A DNA stretch of 64,000 bases from a bacterium BMS3Abin02 (GTDB lineage Bacteria; Actinomycetota; Acidimicrobiia; Spongiisociales; UBA4744). The DNA lies in assembly GCA_002897675.1 (NCBI GenBank), contig BDSU01000022.1, forward strand, positions 62,001 through 126,000, given 5' to 3'. The position numbers were made by a program, and so were the translations under genes. Below, piece by piece: positions 17,349 through 25,692 of this stretch. How positions within the stretch are numbered: the first letter of the stretch is position 1; each line of letters opens with the position of its first letter. The notes beneath the pieces are model-generated. The model did not search any database and was not told where the DNA came from. It saw only the letters and a program-made list of their open reading frames with translations.

Positions 17349-17810
17349 TCAGAACGAGGGTTCCTCGACGTACTCTTCGAGGCCCGCGACCCAGCCTGTC
17401 GGCAGCTTCCAGTGTCGGCCGCCGTCGACGACCAGGCGCATGTAGTCACGACACGGCGTGTACTCGCCGTTGGGAGCGCCCTTGTGAACATGAGTGACGA
17501 CCGGATGACGATGTCCCTCGCGATCTACCGCTTTGAACGCCTCCGACCGCTCTCTGCCCTCAGACCGCTCTGTTTCGTCGAGACCAGCGAGCGCCTCGAC
17601 CGGGATCTCGAACACTGCGCCCCACACCGTGTTGCCGGGCTCGGGTTTCACCGATGGCAGACCCCCGTCCCACAGGCCGTTCTGATGGGGGAAAACGAGG
17701 CGGGTTTCGGGAAGGTGTGCGATGAACCTGAACTGCGCTTCCGGGACGACTTCGAGGATCCGCCTCGGAGACAGAAGAGCGGCATAGGCAAAATACAACG
17801 TTGTCTGCAC
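17349..17810 (-). CDS. Gamma-glutamylcyclotransferase-fold protein
   Basis: A 153-residue cytosolic protein. The start MQTTLYFAYAALLSPRRILE resembles the YFAYGSNL-type opening of the GGCT/AIG2-like fold, although the usual Gly-Ser is Ala-Ala. The core has LPETRLVFPHQNGLWDGGLPS, then NTVWGAVFEIPVEALAGLDE, where an acidic residue after the beta barrel is normally the catalytic acid. A late PCRDYMRLVVDGGRHWKLP stretch follows the family plan. Members release 5-oxoproline from gamma-glutamyl compounds or cleave related amides; the substrate here is unknown. It is a single-gene unit divergent from the WhiB gene. Confidence 0.75.
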   Translation of the reverse strand: MQTTLYFAYAALLSPRRILEVVPEAQFRFIAHLPETRLVFPHQNGLWDGGLPSVKPEPGNTVWGAVFEIPVEALAGLDETERSEGRERSEAFKAVDREGHRHPVVTHVHKGAPNGEYTPCRDYMRLVVDGGRHWKLPTGWVAGLEEYVEEPSF

Positions 17811-17939
17811 TCGATCTCCTCACCGGTTGCGAGGGTGTCAGCTTAGTGAATCGGAGTCCCGCTGGTCTTTCCGACCGGAACTTCATCGCGCATGACGACG
17901 TCAAAGGGATGAAGCGAAGGGCCAGAAACGTTGTTCTCG

Positions 17940-18188
17940 ATGGACATGCAGTACTGGATCGAAGACGAGAGACGTCCTTGGGAAGCCGAAGCAGCGTGCC
18001 GAGGCATGGATCCGGCGCTGTTCTTCCCTGCCGTGGATACGGAGGCGACCGAGGCCCTGGCGGCATGCCGGGTATGTCCCGTACGAGTCGAATGCCTCGA
18101 ATGGGCACTATCGACACGAGAACGTCACGGGATCTGGGGAGGCACCACCGAACTGGAGCGCAGACGAATCATGCGTCGCTCTGCATGA
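17940..18188 (+). CDS. WhiB-family iron-sulfur transcription factor
   Basis: An 82-residue protein with the four cysteines that hold the 4Fe-4S cluster of the Wbl family: C20, C43, C46 and C52, in the pattern C-x22-C-x2-C-x5-C. The family GIWGG turn is at 64-68 and a basic DNA-contacting tail follows (ERRRIMRRSA). Wbl proteins occur essentially only in Actinomycetota and their phages. They act with the main sigma factor in redox sensing, division or secondary metabolism. The start is ATG 17940; TTG 17931 or ATG 17946 are alternatives. It is divergent from the GGCT-fold gene and 61 bases ahead of gcdH. Confidence 0.95.
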   Translation: MDMQYWIEDERRPWEAEAACRGMDPALFFPAVDTEATEALAACRVCPVRVECLEWALSTRERHGIWGGTTELERRRIMRRSA

Positions 18189-18249
18189 ACGGTTCCTTGT
18201 CGCATCCGGCCCGTTAGCCTTTGTTCCCACAGCTCTCCGAGGAGACAGC

Positions 18250-19425
18250 ATGAGCAGGGCGCCCGACCCACACGACTTCTTGGCAATCGATTCTCTCCTC
18301 TCGGATGAGGAGAGGATGATCAGGGATACCGTCCGGCAGTTCGTCACCGATCAAGTCCTGCCCGATGTCGCCGACTGGTTTGAGACGGGGACATTCCCGA
18401 GAGAACTCGTGCCTGGAATGGGAGAACTCGGCTTGTTGGGCATGCACCTCGAGGGCTACGGCTGCGCGGGAACGTCGGCAGTCGGATACGGCCTCGCCTG
18501 CCTCGAACTGGAGGCAGGCGATTCGGGCGTCCGCTCCTTCGTGTCCGTCCAGGGATCTCTCGCCATGTTCCCCATCTGGAAGTATGGATCTGAGGAACAG
18601 AAACAGCAGTGGCTTCCCAGGATGGCCGCCGGCGAGGCCATCGGCTGCTTCGGTCTCACCGAACCCGATGCCGGCAGCGATCCGGCCGGCATGCGCACGA
18701 AGGCGCGAAGAGACGGCAGCGACTGGGTACTGAATGGAACGAAGATGTGGATCACGAACGGCGGCATCGCGGACGTGGCGGTCGTGTGGGCCACGACCGA
18801 CCAGGGAGTACGTGGGTTCATCGTGCCAACGGACAGTCCCGGGTTCACCGCAAACGACATCCACAAGAAACTGTCGCTACGAGCGTCCGTCACATCCGAG
18901 CTGGTTCTCGACGATGTGCGGTTGCCCGCCGACGCGGTGCTTGCGGGAGTCACGGGCATGCGCGGGCCGCTGTCGTGTCTGACCGAAGCTCGCTATGGAA
19001 TCCTCTTCGGAGTGATGGGCGCCGCACGATCGTGCTACGAAGTGGCGCTCGACTACTCCAAAGAGCGACGCCAGTTCGGCGCGTCACTTGCCGCGTTTCA
19101 ACTGACACAGAAGAAGCTCGTGGACATGCTGGTGGCCGTCAACCGGGGCACCCTGCTGGCGCTGCACCTCGGCCGGCTCAAAGATGGCGGCGGACTCACC
19201 CACGAGCAGGTCAGTTTCGGCAAGTTCGACAACGTCCGCAACGCGCTCGAAGTCGCTCGCACCGCGCGTGGGATCCTCGGTGCGAACGGCATCACACTCG
19301 AATACCCGGTGATTCGCCATATGAACAACCTGGAGTCCGTCTACACGTACGAGGGCACGAACGAGATCCAAATGCTGATCCTCGGCAACGCGATCACCGG
19401 AGTGCCGGCCTTCCGGGCGCCCTGA
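18250..19425 (+). CDS. gcdH: Glutaryl-CoA dehydrogenase
   Basis: A 391-residue FAD acyl-CoA dehydrogenase that oxidises and decarboxylates glutaryl-CoA to crotonyl-CoA, a late step of lysine and tryptophan breakdown. The FAD/substrate loop reads CFGLTEPDAGSDPAGM (133-148), the second family signature covers 345-385, and the catalytic base is E368 in YEGTNE. R95 and S99 in VRSFVSVQ match the residues that bind the free carboxylate of glutaryl-CoA in the human enzyme, which separates this protein from ordinary short-chain dehydrogenases. Length is typical. Its stop overlaps the start of the Fur-family gene (TGATG). Confidence 0.88.
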   Translation: MSRAPDPHDFLAIDSLLSDEERMIRDTVRQFVTDQVLPDVADWFETGTFPRELVPGMGELGLLGMHLEGYGCAGTSAVGYGLACLELEAGDSGVRSFVSVQGSLAMFPIWKYGSEEQKQQWLPRMAAGEAIGCFGLTEPDAGSDPAGMRTKARRDGSDWVLNGTKMWITNGGIADVAVVWATTDQGVRGFIVPTDSPGFTANDIHKKLSLRASVTSELVLDDVRLPADAVLAGVTGMRGPLSCLTEARYGILFGVMGAARSCYEVALDYSKERRQFGASLAAFQLTQKKLVDMLVAVNRGTLLALHLGRLKDGGGLTHEQVSFGKFDNVRNALEVARTARGILGANGITLEYPVIRHMNNLESVYTYEGTNEIQMLILGNAITGVPAFRAP

Positions 19426-19856
19426 TGGAAGCCGAAGCGCTGGTTCGTGACCTTCGCTCGGAAGGTCTCCGCATCACAGCGGCGCGCAGGGCGATGTGCG
19501 ATGCACTCGCTGCGAGCCGCGATGTGCATCTCAATGCCACGGAGATCCGTCAGCGCGCCGAGGAGGTTTCTGGCATCCGCATCGACCAATCGACGGTCTA
19601 TCGGACGATCGACGTTCTCGAACGGCTCGGCGTCCTGCATCACGTCCACCTCGGCCACGGCCCGGCCATCGTCCACCTGAGCGCCGAGACCGACCACCAG
19701 CACCTCGTCTGCGAACACTGCGGGAAGACGGTGGACATCCCGGTCGATGAGGTTGTCCAGGCCTTCGAGACTCTCGCCCGCCGCCACTCGTTCACAAGCA
19801 TTCACGGATCGCATTTCGCCATCGTTGGAACCTGTGAGGATTGCGCAACCGGCTGA
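19425..19856 (+). CDS. Fur-family metalloregulator, probably Nur-like
   Basis: A 143-residue repressor of the Fur family. The winged helix is at 5-80 (GLRITAARRAMCDALAA, STVYRTIDVLERLGVLHHVH), the dimerisation/metal domain after 85. Two CxxC pairs (C96/C99, C137/C140) form the structural zinc site, and H91, H93 and H130 are candidate sensing ligands. It is translationally coupled to gcdH. The next operon encodes a nickel/cobalt transporter whose promoter holds a near-perfect Nur box, so a nickel-responsive role (Nur) is more likely than iron or zinc. That choice is inference from context. Confidence 0.88.
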   Translation: MEAEALVRDLRSEGLRITAARRAMCDALAASRDVHLNATEIRQRAEEVSGIRIDQSTVYRTIDVLERLGVLHHVHLGHGPAIVHLSAETDHQHLVCEHCGKTVDIPVDEVVQAFETLARRHSFTSIHGSHFAIVGTCEDCATG

Positions 19857-19987
19857 TTCCGTCACACGATAGGTTCGGGCTGCATCTCTTGGATGTGATC
19901 TCGATCGGGAGCGGGAGAAACGCGCCGACCGCTGTCACTCCTGGTACCAACGCCGCCGCACAGCCCGCCGCGGGACATGATGGCGCG

Positions 19988-20015
19988 TATACTCGTTGTT
20001 GCAAGGCGCATGCAA
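19988..20015 (+). promoter_or_regulatory. Promoter and Nur-type operator of the nikMNQO operon
   Basis: TATACT at 19988-19993 is a good -10 box. Overlapping the expected transcription start is TTGCAA-GGCGC-ATGCAA (19999-20015), one base away from a perfect dyad. The Nur box known from Streptomyces is tTGCaa-N5-ttGCAA, so spacing and half-sites agree. A repressor bound here would block transcription. The ribosome binding site AAGGAGG (20017-20023) follows. No clear -35 is visible. Confidence 0.75.
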
Positions 20016-20028
20016 TAAGGAGGCTTGC

Positions 20029-20988
20029 ATGCATATCCCCGACGGTTTCATCAACGGAACCACATCCGTCGGTGCAGGTCTGGTCGCTGCCGGGAGCCTC
20101 GCAGCCGGGCTGAGGCAGGCCGGGCGTCGACTCGCCGATCGTCACGTGCCCTTGGCCGGTCTCGCCGCCGCATTCATCTTCGCCGCCCAGATGATCAACT
20201 TCCCTGTGGGCGCAGGGACGTCCGGCCATCTGATTGGTGGCGGACTCGCTGCCGTGCTACTCGGCCCGTGGCTCGCAACGGTTGTCCTGTCGGTGGTCCT
20301 CGGCGTGCAGGCCCTCATCTTCGCCGACGGGGGAGTCTCCGCACTCGGGCTGAACATCATCAACATGGCGATTCTTGCACCGTGGTCCGCATGGCTTCTC
20401 TTCAGACTGATACGTGCAGTCCTTCCAAGAACGCAGCGGGTGGTGGCCATCTCGGCCGGCATCGCGGCAGGCTTGTCGGTGGTCGTTGCCTCCCTCGGCT
20501 TTGTGGCGGAGTACGCCATCGGAGGGACCGGTGGGGCGCCCGTCAAGACGGTCCTGATCGCAATGGGAGGCGTGCACGTCTTGATCGGCATCGGGGAAGG
20601 TCTGATCACGGCCGTGATCGTCGCTGCAGTGCTCGCCGCAAGACCCGACATCGTCGCAGGGGCGGACGATCTGCTCGATACGTCGCCGCGGCCCTCTCGC
20701 AAGATCGGACGATTCGTTGCCGCAGGGTTCGGTGTGGCGCTGCTGGTCGCAGCGTTCCTCAGCCCCTTTGCGAGCAGTAGCCCGGACGGACTGGAGCGAG
20801 TCGCCGACGATCAGGGGTTCGCGGAGACCGCGCAGCCCGGAATCGTCGAAGATCGCTCTCCGTTGGCCGGCTATGAGTTTGGAGGTGAAGGCGGCCTCGC
20901 GACCGCGGTGGCAGGCGTCGCCGGTGTCGGGATCACGTTCGGCGTCGGCTACCTCGTTGTCCGGCTGCGGCGACGAGCCAAGGTATGA
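20029..20988 (+). CDS. nikMN: Nickel/cobalt ECF transporter, fused NikM-NikN component
   Basis: A 319-residue membrane protein, the substrate-binding component of an energy-coupling-factor importer. The start at ATG 20029 is set by the N-terminal MHIPDGF, where the amino group and His2 are metal ligands in CbiM/NikM proteins, and by AAGGAGG five bases upstream. About seven transmembrane helices follow, with conserved NFPVGAGTSGHLIGG. The tail (about residues 245-319) contains SPDGLERVADDQGF and a final helix, the PDGLE signature of the small NikN/CbiN subunit, so M and N are one polypeptide. Nickel rather than cobalt is inferred from the Nur-type operator. Genes Q and O follow with 4-base overlaps. 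Confidence 0.9.
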   Translation: MHIPDGFINGTTSVGAGLVAAGSLAAGLRQAGRRLADRHVPLAGLAAAFIFAAQMINFPVGAGTSGHLIGGGLAAVLLGPWLATVVLSVVLGVQALIFADGGVSALGLNIINMAILAPWSAWLLFRLIRAVLPRTQRVVAISAGIAAGLSVVVASLGFVAEYAIGGTGGAPVKTVLIAMGGVHVLIGIGEGLITAVIVAAVLAARPDIVAGADDLLDTSPRPSRKIGRFVAAGFGVALLVAAFLSPFASSSPDGLERVADDQGFAETAQPGIVEDRSPLAGYEFGGEGGLATAVAGVAGVGITFGVGYLVVRLRRRAKV

Positions 20989-21749
20989 GCGGCTTTCACA
21001 CCCATGCCCTGTACCGGCACGAGCACAGTGTGCTGCACGACCTCCCGGCGCAGGTGAAGGTCACGGCACTCGTGCTGTTCGTCGCCGCTGTCGTCGCCAC
21101 CCCCCGCGAGGCCTTCTGGGCGTTTGCGTTCGAAGGTGCCCTGGTCGTGGCGGCGCTTGCAATGGCCCGCATTCCGGTCGGTTTCGTGCTGCGCCGCCTG
21201 GTCATCGAGGTTCCGTTCATTGTCTTCGCATTCCTCATGCCGTTCCTCGGCGCGGGTGACCGGACGTCCGTTCTCGGGATATCCCTCTCGGTCGCAGGAC
21301 TGTGGGGTGCATGGACGATTCTTGCCAAGGGAACACTCGGGTTGGTGGCGTCGGTCCTGATGGCGGCGACAACCGAGATTCCCGATATTCTCGATGGCCT
21401 CGAGCGCCTGCGGGTACCTCGACTGGTGATCGCGATTGCGGGATTCATGGTTCGGTATCTCGACGTGATCGCAGGGGAGCTGCGACGGATGAGAGTGGCG
21501 ATGGCCGCACGAGGCTATGACCCGACCTGGGTTGGTCAGACGGGCCCGATCGCAGCGTCGGCAGGTGCACTCTTCGTGCGTTCCTACGAGCGGGGCGAGC
21601 GGGTCCATCAGGCGATGCTCGCCAGGGGATACACCGGGGTCATGCCGGCTTCCGATACCGCTGCGGCGACTCCGAAGGACTGGGTCGTCGGCTCTATGAT
21701 CCCGCTGCTCGCCTGGGTGGTCGCCGGAGCCGCGCTGGTGGCGCGATGA
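20985..21749 (+). CDS. nikQ: ECF transporter transmembrane (T) component, NikQ/CbiQ
   Basis: A 254-residue membrane protein that links the metal-binding component to the ATPase. It has four to five hydrophobic helices and the two short Ala-Arg-Gly motifs that T components use to grip the ATPases (AARGYDP and LARGYTG). The start overlaps the stop of the M-N gene by four bases, and its end overlaps the ATPase gene. Length is normal for CbiQ. Confidence 0.9.
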   Translation: MSGFHTHALYRHEHSVLHDLPAQVKVTALVLFVAAVVATPREAFWAFAFEGALVVAALAMARIPVGFVLRRLVIEVPFIVFAFLMPFLGAGDRTSVLGISLSVAGLWGAWTILAKGTLGLVASVLMAATTEIPDILDGLERLRVPRLVIAIAGFMVRYLDVIAGELRRMRVAMAARGYDPTWVGQTGPIAASAGALFVRSYERGERVHQAMLARGYTGVMPASDTAAATPKDWVVGSMIPLLAWVVAGAALVAR

Positions 21750-22471
21750 GCACCCCGGCGCTGGAAGTTCGAGACCTCAGCTTCTCCTATCCGGACGGGC
21801 GCAGGGCGCTCGACAGAACAGACTTCCACATCCACCCCGGGGAACGTGTCGCCCTGTTGGGTCCGAACGGGGCAGGCAAAACCACGCTGGTGCTGCACCT
21901 CAACGGGATTTTGAGGCCGAGCGCCGGCACGGTCCGTGTCGCCGGACTCGAAGTGACCGAAGTGAACCTCATGGAGATCCGGCGAAGGGTGGGTCTCGTG
22001 TTCCAGGACCCGGACGATCAGTTGTTCATGCCCACCGTTCGCAGAGATGTCGCGTTTGGACCCGCCAACTTCGGGGTCTCCGGAGAGGACCTGGAGCGGC
22101 GGGTCGCCGCTGCCTTGGCGTCGGTGGGGATGGAGGCCGAGATCGACAGGGCACCACACCATCTGAGTCTGGGAGAACGGCGGCGCGTGGCGGTTGCGAC
22201 CGTCCTCGCCATGGAGCCCGAGATCCTCGTCCTCGATGAGCCTTCGTCGAACCTCGATCCCGCCGGCCGTAGGGAGCTTGGAGGCATCCTGACGGATCTG
22301 GACATCACGATGCTGATGGTTACGCACGATCTCCCATACGCCCTCGAGTTGTGCGAGCGGGCACTCGTGATGAACGAAGGCAGGATCGTTGCAGATGGGC
22401 CGACGAGCCAGCTTCTCGCAGACCATGACCTCCTCTCGGCGAATCGCCTCGAGATGCCTCTCCTGCGGTAG
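21746..22471 (+). CDS. nikO: ECF transporter ATPase, NikO/CbiO
   Basis: A 241-residue ABC ATPase that powers metal uptake. Walker A is LLGPNGAGKTT (about 38-47), the Q loop VFQDPDDQLF, the signature LSLGERRRVAVA, Walker B ILVLDEPSSNLDP, and the switch histidine VTHDL. The VFQDPDDQLFMPTV stretch is typical of CbiO/EcfA proteins. It is the last gene of the operon and ends 27 bases from the convergent ccmG gene; no obvious terminator lies between them. Confidence 0.92.
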   Translation: MSTPALEVRDLSFSYPDGRRALDRTDFHIHPGERVALLGPNGAGKTTLVLHLNGILRPSAGTVRVAGLEVTEVNLMEIRRRVGLVFQDPDDQLFMPTVRRDVAFGPANFGVSGEDLERRVAAALASVGMEAEIDRAPHHLSLGERRRVAVATVLAMEPEILVLDEPSSNLDPAGRRELGGILTDLDITMLMVTHDLPYALELCERALVMNEGRIVADGPTSQLLADHDLLSANRLEMPLLR

Positions 22472-22498
22472 CGTCCTTCATCTCAGGATGACGAGGAA

Positions 22499-23107
22499 TC
22501 AGCCGCCGGATTGCTTCTGGGTCTGGCCCTCGTTGAGATTGCCCGGCGTTCCACCCGCAAGCAGCGTGTCGATCGTGCTGCTGATCTCGAACGGTGAGAG
22601 GGGGCCGGTCTTCTTGGCCATGATCGTCCCATCGGGTGAGATGAAGAACGTCTCAGGGACGCCGAACACGCCGAAGTCGATGGCAACTCGCGACTCGGGG
22701 TCGATGACGTAGGCCGTGTTCTCGGCTCTGCCGAACTCGTCGAGAAACGCGATCGCCCGGCGCGGCTCATCTTGGTAGACGACTCCCACGAAGCTCACAG
22801 GCTTGCCGACGTACGCGGCGGCCGCCGCCTCCAGAACCGGATGCTCCTGCCGGCAGGGAAAACACCAGGAGGCCCAGAAGTTCACCACGACGACGTTTCC
22901 CCGCAGGTCGGCGAGGCTGAGCACACCGTCCTGCTCGAGATACGCGAGCGTGTCCTCAGGTGCCGGCTTGCCGATGAGGGGGGAGGCGATCAGGCTCGGA
23001 TCCTTCCCGAAGCCACTGCTGAACACGACGACCATGGCGATCACGATCGCCAGAATCGCAGCGAGGCTCAGCCACATACCGATTCTCGGTCGTGTCGTCT
23101 CGCTCAT
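22499..23107 (-). CDS. ccmG: Cytochrome c maturation thioredoxin CcmG/DsbE
   Basis: A 202-residue membrane-tethered thioredoxin that keeps apocytochrome c cysteines reduced for haem attachment. A single anchor helix (about 11-31) precedes the thioredoxin domain with the active site FWASWCFPCRQEHP (C82, C85). The family's GVPETFFI cis-proline loop follows, and the sequence continues with SPDGTI. ATG 23107 is preferred because it overlaps the ccmF stop (ATGA); a longer frame to 23167 has a poor extension. It is the last gene of the ccm operon. Confidence 0.9.
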   Translation of the reverse strand: MSETTRPRIGMWLSLAAILAIVIAMVVVFSSGFGKDPSLIASPLIGKPAPEDTLAYLEQDGVLSLADLRGNVVVVNFWASWCFPCRQEHPVLEAAAAAYVGKPVSFVGVVYQDEPRRAIAFLDEFGRAENTAYVIDPESRVAIDFGVFGVPETFFISPDGTIMAKKTGPLSPFEISSTIDTLLAGGTPGNLNEGQTQKQSGG

Positions 23108-25137
23108 GCCGGCTGTCCGGTCGTGGTCAGCTCTTCTCGAGCGGGCTTGCGCACCAGCCATGCCCACAGGCCACCGACACTGACCAGGAACCCGCCGGCC
23201 CAGACCATCCAGAGCACAGGAAACCAGAACAGGTCGAGCGTGACCTGGCTCTGATCGATCGCCCGCAGCGACAGATAGAGGTCGCCGGCCAGTGACCCGC
23301 GAACGTCGGGGGATGCCACGGACTCGCGCCCGTTGGCGTACTGGTTGAGGCGCGGCTGCAACTCTGCGACGACGCGGCCGTTCTTGACGACTTGTATGAG
23401 TGCTCCGGTCACGAACCGGTTCGATTCGACTCTGTCGAACGTGTTCACATACGTGAGGTCGAATCCTGCAAACTGGGCGGTGTCTCCAGGAGCGAGTTGC
23501 ACCTGAGTGCGAAGCGAGAGGTTCGCGGAAAGTGCCATTCCGATCACCAGGATTGCGACCGCAGCGTGTGCGATCTGTCCACCCCAGTATCCGGGATCGG
23601 AGCGCATCGTGTGCAGCGACGCCAGGGCGAGATTCTCCTGACGCTTCTCGGCGTGCTTGCGGCTCGTGTCCCAGAGTTGGCGGGCGATGACGGCGATGAC
23701 GAACGAGCCGAGCAGAATCGCGAGGACGACCGACAGGCTGCGTCTGCCGAACACGATTCCGACGGCGGTGACCGCGAGGGCAAATCGCAGGGGATTACGG
23801 ACACGGGCCCATACGATCGGCCCTCGAGCTGCCCGCCACGGAGTGATCGGGCCGATGCCCATCGTCAGGAGCAGGAGGAAGCCGATCGGCACCGCGAGCT
23901 TGTCGAAGAAGGGACGACCGACCCCGACTTCGGAACCGGTGATCGCGTCGATGATGAGCGGATACAAAGTCCCGGTCAGGACGACGAAAGCGAACACGGC
24001 CAGGATGAGGTTGTTGGCAAGCATTGCTCCTTCGCGGCTGGCGAGCGAGTCGAGCCGAGGCGCGGAAGCCACCATGTGGGCGCGTGTGGCGAACAGTCCG
24101 AACGACAAGACAAGCGTCACCGCGAGGAACCACAGCAATGCGGGACCGATCGGTGACTGCGTAAAGCTGTGCACGGAGTTGATGATTCCTGATCGTGTGA
24201 TGAACGTCCCGAGGATTGTCAGGGCGAATGTCGAGATGACGAGGACGAAGTTCCAACTCTGCAACATGCCGCGCCGAGACTGCACGGCAGCGGAATGCAG
24301 AAATGCGGTGGCGGCCAGCCACGGCATGAACGAGGCGTTCTCCACCGGATCCCATGCCCAGAAGCCGCCCCACCCCAGCACCTCGTACGACCAGAGTCCG
24401 CCGAGCACGATACCGGCGGTCAGGAACACCCAGGCGACGAGGGTCCACGATCGGGTCCGCTTGAGCCAGTCCGTTCCGCCGGCACCGATCACGAGCGCGG
24501 ACATGGCGAAGGAGAACGGCACCGACATCCCCACATAGCCGATGTAGAGCATCGGTGGGTGGATCGCCATCAGTGGATGGTTCTGCAACAGCGGGTTTGG
24601 TCCGAAACCTTCGAGGGCTGCCTGAGCAGGGGCCCATGGGAATGGGCTCGACAGATGGCAGCCCACCTGTGCGGCCTGGGTGCAGACCTCGAACGGATTC
24701 GAAATCGTCAGCATCATCGCGAAGAAGAACGTCGAGATGATCCCCATGATCGCCAGTGCCCCCGCCCCCAGAGCGTCGGCTTTGTGAAGGCGCTGTGAGG
24801 CGAAGTACACGGTGGCGACGAACACGGCCAGGATGACTCCCCACAGGACGATGCTGCCTTCGAGCGCCGCCCAGGCCGATGCCATCTTGTACAGGAGCGG
24901 GGTACTCGACGTCGAGTTGTTCGCAACGTACGCGACAGAGAAGTCGTTCGTCAGAAGCGCGATCTCGAGGGCGATTATCGACAGGATCCCGCCGCCGAGC
25001 AGCCCATACACCGGGTACCTCAGCTTGGTCACAGGCATCCTGGTGGATGCGGACTGGACTCTGAAACCCTGGATTGTGAGCGCGATCGCCGAGACCAGCG
25101 CGATCAGAACGCCGAGACTGCCGAGTGTCGCGGCCAT
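23104..25137 (-). CDS. ccmF: Cytochrome c haem lyase subunit CcmF
   Basis: A 677-residue integral membrane protein with about 15 helices. It carries the tryptophan-rich WWD haem-handling motif SYEVLGWGGFWAWDPVENAS (around residues 248-267) and the conserved histidines in NHPLMAIHPPMLYIGYVG. Near the end a large outer loop (VQLAPGDTAQFAGFDLTYV) precedes the last helix. CcmF transfers haem from CcmE to apocytochrome c. Length and layout match proteobacterial CcmF. The gene starts five bases after ccmE and its stop overlaps ccmG. Confidence 0.95.
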   Translation of the reverse strand: MAATLGSLGVLIALVSAIALTIQGFRVQSASTRMPVTKLRYPVYGLLGGGILSIIALEIALLTNDFSVAYVANNSTSSTPLLYKMASAWAALEGSIVLWGVILAVFVATVYFASQRLHKADALGAGALAIMGIISTFFFAMMLTISNPFEVCTQAAQVGCHLSSPFPWAPAQAALEGFGPNPLLQNHPLMAIHPPMLYIGYVGMSVPFSFAMSALVIGAGGTDWLKRTRSWTLVAWVFLTAGIVLGGLWSYEVLGWGGFWAWDPVENASFMPWLAATAFLHSAAVQSRRGMLQSWNFVLVISTFALTILGTFITRSGIINSVHSFTQSPIGPALLWFLAVTLVLSFGLFATRAHMVASAPRLDSLASREGAMLANNLILAVFAFVVLTGTLYPLIIDAITGSEVGVGRPFFDKLAVPIGFLLLLTMGIGPITPWRAARGPIVWARVRNPLRFALAVTAVGIVFGRRSLSVVLAILLGSFVIAVIARQLWDTSRKHAEKRQENLALASLHTMRSDPGYWGGQIAHAAVAILVIGMALSANLSLRTQVQLAPGDTAQFAGFDLTYVNTFDRVESNRFVTGALIQVVKNGRVVAELQPRLNQYANGRESVASPDVRGSLAGDLYLSLRAIDQSQVTLDLFWFPVLWMVWAGGFLVSVGGLWAWLVRKPAREELTTTGQPA

Positions 25138-25141
25138 CCGA

Positions 25142-25561
25142 TCAACTCCCCTTGGGCGGTACCAGCGCCTCGTGCTTGTCGTCTTTTGCGTTGTACTGCT
25201 CGTTGTGTTTGACGATCAGCACATCAGAGACGAAGCGATCACCCTGCCACGAGCCCTCGACAACGGCGCCTGCTCCGCCCTGGAACAGCTGCGGCGGGGC
25301 ACCTTCGTTGTCGACGTCGATCGTGCTCTGCCCATCGGTCACCTGGAAGCTGACACCGGTGGGGGTCGTTGTGATGCTGCCGTCGACGACGAGTCCGCCG
25401 AGTCGGAACCGTTCGCCGTCCGGGAAGTCGGCCCGCTGTTGTAGCGCCTCGGTGGGGGTGAGGTAGTAAACGAGGTTCTTGTTGAGGTTGCCGAACGCGA
25501 AGAAACCGACCGCGATCAGAACCACGATGATTGCCGGAATGATGAACCAGCGATGTGCCAT
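25142..25561 (-). CDS. ccmE: Haem chaperone CcmE
   Basis: A 139-residue protein with an N-terminal anchor helix (about 6-24) and an OB-fold domain. The covalent haem-binding site is the H-x3-Y motif VKHNEQY (H119, Y123), as in proteobacterial CcmE and unlike the Cys variant found in some archaea and other lineages. The strand FRLGGLVVDGSI and the VVEGSWQGDRFVSDVLI stretch are typical. CcmE takes haem from CcmC and passes it to CcmF. It starts two bases after the ccmD stop. Confidence 0.95.
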   Translation of the reverse strand: MAHRWFIIPAIIVVLIAVGFFAFGNLNKNLVYYLTPTEALQQRADFPDGERFRLGGLVVDGSITTTPTGVSFQVTDGQSTIDVDNEGAPPQLFQGGAGAVVEGSWQGDRFVSDVLIVKHNEQYNAKDDKHEALVPPKGS

Positions 25562-25563
25562 GG

Positions 25564-25692
25564 TCAGTTACCTCTCTTGAATCGTTTGGAGACGGACCGG
25601 AACCGCACGACGAGGCTGATCGCATAGATCGTTATGAACCCGTAGACGAGAGAGTAGGCGAAGACCACCCAACTTCCAGTGAACTCAGTCAT
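25564..25692 (-). CDS. ccmD: Small haem-export accessory protein CcmD
   Basis: A 42-residue single-helix protein too short for routine gene finders. It begins MTEFTGSWVVFAYSLVYGF, has one membrane helix (about 8-29), and ends in a basic cytosolic tail (RFRSVSKRFKRGN). CcmD helps release haem-loaded CcmE from CcmABC. Position (between ccmC and ccmE), size, a start overlapping the ccmC stop by eight bases, and topology all agree, although CcmD sequences are poorly conserved. Confidence 0.85.
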   Translation of the reverse strand: MTEFTGSWVVFAYSLVYGFITIYAISLVVRFRSVSKRFKRGN

